DNA of 17,096 nt. It comes from Clostridia bacterium. Its GTDB lineage: Bacteria > Bacillota_A > Clostridia > Christensenellales > CAG-138. This document shows positions 15,949 through 17,096 of the stretch, in pieces. The stretch is from assembly GCA_017394605.1 (NCBI GenBank), contig JAFPXU010000055.1:1-17096 (forward strand), in the 5' to 3' direction. Position 1 is the stretch's first letter, and each line of letters starts with the position of its first letter. A program made the position numbers and the translations under genes. The notes beneath the pieces are model-generated. The model saw nothing but the letters and a program-made list of their open reading frames with translations, was not told the DNA's origin and did not search any database.

Positions 15949-15988
15949 AAAAAAAAGCCGCGGCGGAAAAAACTGTTTCCGTTACGGC
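15949..15988 (-). terminator. Intrinsic terminator after the DeoR-family gene
   Basis: On the minus strand GCCG (15988-15985) pairs with CGGC, and an inner CGGAAA (15981-15976) pairs with TTTCCG (15969-15964), with a 3-nt internal loop. A run of eight T follows (15956-15949). It lies about 55 nt after the stop codon of the DeoR-family gene and separates it from the signalling operon. Confidence 0.75.
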
Positions 15989-16041
15989 CCGGGATGCGCC
16001 AGTCCGATTGTATGGCGCTGCCGGCTTTTTGGGGGTCTTCG

Positions 16042-16818
16042 TTATACGTGGACCGCAATGGTTTTGACGCCCTGCCTTCTGATCTCCCTTATGTCCTCCT
16101 CGGATGCCTTGTCGTCCGTGATCAGCAGATCGATCCGCTCGGTCGGACACACATGATACGGCGCCTTCGTGATGAACTTACTGCTGTCAAACATGGCGAA
16201 CACCTTCTCGGAACGCTTAACGAGTTCCATTTTGAGCGATCCCATGTCGATGTTATAGTCCGAGATGCCGAGCTTGGGATCAAACCCGTCCGCGTTCAGG
16301 ACCGTGATATCGATATGCGCGAAATACTTGAGGAAATCCAGCGAATAGTAGCCTGCGGTGATCTTCTCCGTACGCTGCATCACGCCCCCGACAAAAAGCA
16401 CTTCGTGATCGGTCTCGCTGCAGAGCGTGTCCGCCGTATGCAGATCGTTCGTAATGATCGTCAGGTTCTGCTTCCGTTTCAGAAGCTTCGCGAAAATGAA
16501 CATCGTCGTTCCGGAATCGAGCGCTATGGTCGAATTGTCCGGAATGTACCGGAGCATCTCCTCCGCGATCAGCGCCTTCCTTTCCGCATAGCGTCCCGCC
16601 CTGTATTCCCAGGACTCGATGTTGTTCGGCATGACCGAATGATCGGCCAGAACCGCCCCGCCGTATACCCGGGTCAGGATCCCCTCCTCCTCAAGATCCC
16701 TGAGATCCCTGCGGATGGTTTCAAGGGAAACATCGAACTGATCCTGCAGCGCCTGGACTGTGACGGTCTTTTTATCATGGATCAGCTGTTTCATCAGTCT
16801 CTGACGGTCGTGTTTCAT
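16042..16818 (-). CDS. DeoR-family transcriptional regulator
   Basis: Predicted DNA-binding repressor of a sugar-phosphate-responsive type. Of 258 residues, about 1-55 form the winged helix-turn-helix: KTVTVQALQDQFDVSLETIRRDLRDLEEEG followed by the wing GILTRVYGGAV. The C-terminal DeoR effector domain shows LDSGTTMFIFAKLL near 99, IITNDLHTADTL near 120, FVGGVM near 142, and ADGFDPKLGISDYNIDMGSLKMELVKRSEKVFAMFDSSKF towards the end. The ATG at 16818 has GGAGG 6 nt upstream; an in-frame ATG at 16854 lacks one. It is transcribed alone, with its own promoter overlapped by TCATAAA inverted repeats and a terminator behind it. It probably represses itself and the divergent transcript to the right. 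The effector is unknown; regulation of eut by it is not indicated. Confidence 0.93.
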   Translation of the reverse strand: MKHDRQRLMKQLIHDKKTVTVQALQDQFDVSLETIRRDLRDLEEEGILTRVYGGAVLADHSVMPNNIESWEYRAGRYAERKALIAEEMLRYIPDNSTIALDSGTTMFIFAKLLKRKQNLTIITNDLHTADTLCSETDHEVLFVGGVMQRTEKITAGYYSLDFLKYFAHIDITVLNADGFDPKLGISDYNIDMGSLKMELVKRSEKVFAMFDSSKFITKAPYHVCPTERIDLLITDDKASEEDIREIRRQGVKTIAVHV

Positions 16819-16849
16819 GGAATCCCTCCAAAGTCTGTCTTGAGATATC

Positions 16850-16878
16850 ATCATAAAACCTTTATGACCGCTTTACAA
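16850..16878 (-). promoter_or_regulatory. Promoter of the DeoR-family gene
   Basis: The minus strand shows TTGTAA (16878-16873), a 17-nt spacer and TATGAT (16855-16850). The predicted start is near 16843, giving a leader of about 25 nt before the GGAGG site and the ATG at 16818. The -10 box and spacer are covered by a TCATAAA/TTTATGA inverted repeat, which points to autoregulation. Confidence 0.75.
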
Positions 16879-16915
16879 CATCATCCCGCAGCATCGGTCA
16901 TAAAATGATCATTTT
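16851..16915. promoter_or_regulatory. Operator-like array: TCATAAA repeats and AAAATGATCATTTT palindrome
   Basis: Three heptamers are visible: TCATAAA (16851-16857), TTTATGA (16861-16867) and TCATAAA (16898-16904). The outer pair is part of a perfect 10-bp inverted repeat, TTTATGACCG (16861-16870) with CGGTCATAAA (16895-16904). Next to it is a perfect 14-bp palindrome AAAATGATCATTTT (16902-16915). The array covers the -10 box and spacer of the DeoR-gene promoter and reaches the likely -35 region of a divergent promoter. Repeats of this kind are typical for DeoR-type repressors that can bind several sites. Confidence 0.6.
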
Positions 16916-16943
16916 GGCGCGATTCCCTCCGCAAATAAATAAT
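16914..16943 (+). promoter_or_regulatory. Possible divergent promoter (plus strand)
   Basis: TTGGCG (16914-16919) is followed after 16 nt by TAAATA or after 18 nt by AATAAT within an AT-rich stretch. The match is modest. The AAAATGATCATTTT palindrome touches the -35 box, and a small inverted repeat ATGAC-N5-GTCAT (16952-16966) lies just past the likely start. It would serve a transcript running out of the window to the right. Confidence 0.35.
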
Positions 16944-17004
16944 ATCCGGATATGACGCAATGTCATTAAGTTAAGGAACGACAAGAACAGAACAGGATCA
17001 AGAA

Positions 17005-17096
17005 ATGAGCACATCAAAAGCGGTGTGCTCTGCTTTTTGGAAAAAAGGGTACGCAAAGAAAGCAGGTATGAAACTGCCGGAAAAGGATTATCAAAA
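17005..17096 (+). CDS. Possible start of a divergent gene (partial, uncertain)
   Basis: The plus strand stays open from an ATG at 17005 to the window end, giving about 30 residues (MSTSKAVCSAFWKKGYAKKA...). AGGA lies about 8 nt upstream. A second in-frame ATG is at 17068, and an AAGGAT motif near 17083 could instead be the ribosome binding site of a gene starting just outside the window. The start overlaps a terminator-like hairpin, which argues that this stretch may be an untranslated leader. The fragment is too short to recognise a family. Confidence 0.25.
   Translation, partial: MSTSKAVCSAFWKKGYAKKAGMKLPEKDYQ
17007..17038 (+). terminator. Terminator-like hairpin in the divergent leader
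   Basis: GAGCACA (17007-17013) pairs perfectly with TGTGCTC (17024-17030) over a 10-nt loop, and TGCTTTTT follows. In a plus-strand transcript starting near 16949 it would act as a leader terminator about 60 nt downstream. It could be a true attenuator or a chance fold within a coding start. Confidence 0.45.

Overview
The window is GC-rich DNA with strong AGGAGG-type ribosome binding sites. All genes that can be assigned with confidence lie on the minus strand. The ethanolamine-utilization gene order (eutA-B-C-L-E-M), the terminator-controlled leader in front of eutA and the style of the large sensor proteins suggest an anaerobic Firmicute of class Clostridia, perhaps Lachnospiraceae-like. 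The taxon is inferred; no rRNA or other taxonomic marker is present.

In transcription order (right to left): a DeoR-family repressor (16042-16818) has its own promoter overlapped by TCATAAA-type inverted repeats and ends at an intrinsic terminator. To its right (16905-17096) is a probable divergent leader whose gene lies mostly outside the window. Next comes a signalling block behind a good sigma-70-type promoter (15841-15869) carrying a 20-bp palindrome. It holds a truncated APC-type permease fused in frame to a receiver domain (14799-15677), a REC-GGDEF-EAL protein (12958-14739), a degenerate GGDEF piece in a shifted frame (12509-12991), two hybrid histidine kinases (9799-12441 and 7474-9786) and a HpcH/HpaI-type aldolase (6611-7369). 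The five receiver domains are not joined to any visible DNA-binding domain. The only recognisable output is cyclic-di-GMP hydrolysis by the EAL domain.

The left third is a tightly packed eut operon: eutA (reactivase), eutB and eutC (B12-dependent ethanolamine ammonia-lyase), eutL (shell trimer), an EutE-type CoA-acylating acetaldehyde dehydrogenase and the start of eutM (shell hexamer, cut by the window edge). Together they cleave ethanolamine to ammonia and acetaldehyde inside a bacterial microcompartment and convert the acetaldehyde to acetyl-CoA. A sigma-70-type promoter lies about 125 nt upstream of eutA. A strong intrinsic terminator sits almost on the eutA ribosome binding site, so the operon is probably controlled by antitermination. 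No EutV/EutW pair is present in the window.

Most notable are the permease-receiver fusion, which looks like an internal deletion of a permease-kinase-receiver protein; the apparent one-base deletion that splits a REC-GGDEF-EAL-GGDEF protein; the eut leader terminator; and the operator-like repeats around the DeoR gene. I saw no mobile elements, CRISPR arrays, tRNA or rRNA genes.
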